From: CAZQHK01 sp964593455
Lineage (GTDB): Bacteria > Muiribacteriota > CAYSPT01
Length of the DNA stretch: 32,845 nucleotides
NCBI GenBank assembly: GCA_964593455.1
Contig: CAZQHK010000047.1
Coordinates: 1-32,845, forward strand
Reading direction: 5' to 3'
A program made the translations under genes and the position numbers. This document shows, one piece after another, positions 32,537-32,845 of the stretch (the first letter of the stretch is position 1; each line of letters opens with the position of its first letter). Below the pieces are notes generated by a model. That model saw only the letters and a program-made list of their open reading frames with translations. It was not told the origin of the DNA and did not search any database.

Positions 32537-32749
32537 TTATAAGATCAGGTTGACTGCGTCGCCCACCGCGAGCAGTTCTGGTTTGGCGGGTGCTTTGCTC
32601 TGAGGAAGTTCGAATGATGGAGAAGTCCTGACCTGCGCCTGGCGCATAACATCCTGAGTAGAACTGCCCTTACCCTGATAAGCGATCCTGACAGCCCGAA
32701 TAGCGCTCGTGAGGTTGAGCGATGTATAAAAAGTGCTGCTGATAATCAT
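32537..32749 (-). CDS. Small protein of unknown function (70 residues)
   Basis: ATG at 32749 with a strong ribosome-binding site (GGGAGGAGA, 6 bases ahead) opens a 70-residue frame beginning MIISSTFYTSLNLTSAIRAV and ending at 32537. The first 25 residues could form an amphipathic helix; the rest is Ser/Pro/Gln-rich and probably disordered. The frame extends upstream to 32842, but that part is charged and lacks a ribosome-binding site. No transmembrane helix or known motif is seen. It is convergent with the secreted protein. Confidence 0.55.
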   Translation of the reverse strand: MIISSTFYTSLNLTSAIRAVRIAYQGKGSSTQDVMRQAQVRTSPSFELPQSKAPAKPELLAVGDAVNLIL

Positions 32750-32845
32750 GTCTGCTCTCCTCCCTTTCGCTTTCAGTCTGGTGAGAAGCCTGTTTTCTTC
32801 CCTATTACTCCTATCGGCATCTTCGGAATGAAGCTTTAGCAAAAA

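Overview
The window (32,845 bases, about 50% GC by eye, one block of exactly 100 N at 28367-28466) looks like part of a scaffold from an uncultured anaerobic bacterium. The evidence is the heterodisulfide-reductase-type genes, a V/A-type ATPase, GTP-dependent PEP carboxykinase and a selenocysteine-containing SelD. A periplasmic HtrA protease, a probable lipoprotein and a second secreted protein suggest a cell envelope with a periplasm. I cannot assign a phylum from sequence alone.

Layout. (1) 1-5053: a GntR/YtrA-type regulator running off the left edge, a nitronate monooxygenase-like flavoprotein, a cold-shock protein, a bidirectional terminator and a long imperfect palindrome. Then on the minus strand come selD with an in-frame UGA and a good bacterial SECIS hairpin, a decayed LysR fragment and an aldehyde dehydrogenase. 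(2) 5054-5727: a 674-base stretch without a convincing ORF. It has a near-consensus promoter and strong self-complementarity, so it may encode a structured RNA. (3) 5728-11223: a plus-strand operon hdrC-hdrB-hdrA-(remnant)-frdB-frdA, which would link fumarate/succinate chemistry to a heterodisulfide-reductase-like module. HdrA lacks its usual N-terminal domain; only its first ~24 residues survive, out of frame. The gene expected after it (mvhD-like) seems reduced to a stub. (4) 11308-14276: malate dehydrogenase and GTP-PEP carboxykinase on the minus strand. With the operon in (3) they cover most of the route between PEP and succinate; fumarase is not in the window. (5) 14481-17536: an orphan DNA methyltransferase and a divergent HtrA protease with clear promoters. 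(6) 17567-27493, minus strand: a complete V/A-ATPase operon in the order small membrane protein, H, C, I, K, F, E, A, B, D, followed closely by a universal stress protein and a PTS EIIA-like protein. (7) 27697 to the end: a PlsC-type acyltransferase, the assembly gap, a beta-propeller lipoprotein and a TPR protein, a DapL-like aminotransferase, a secreted protein of unknown function and a 70-residue protein of unknown function.

Together the genes suggest an organism running a reductive or oxidative C4-dicarboxylate branch with flavin/Fe-S electron transfer, using a V/A-type rotary ATPase and making selenoproteins. The most notable points are the Sec-containing SelD, the matching erosion of HdrA and its neighbour, and the structured intergenic region before the hdr operon.
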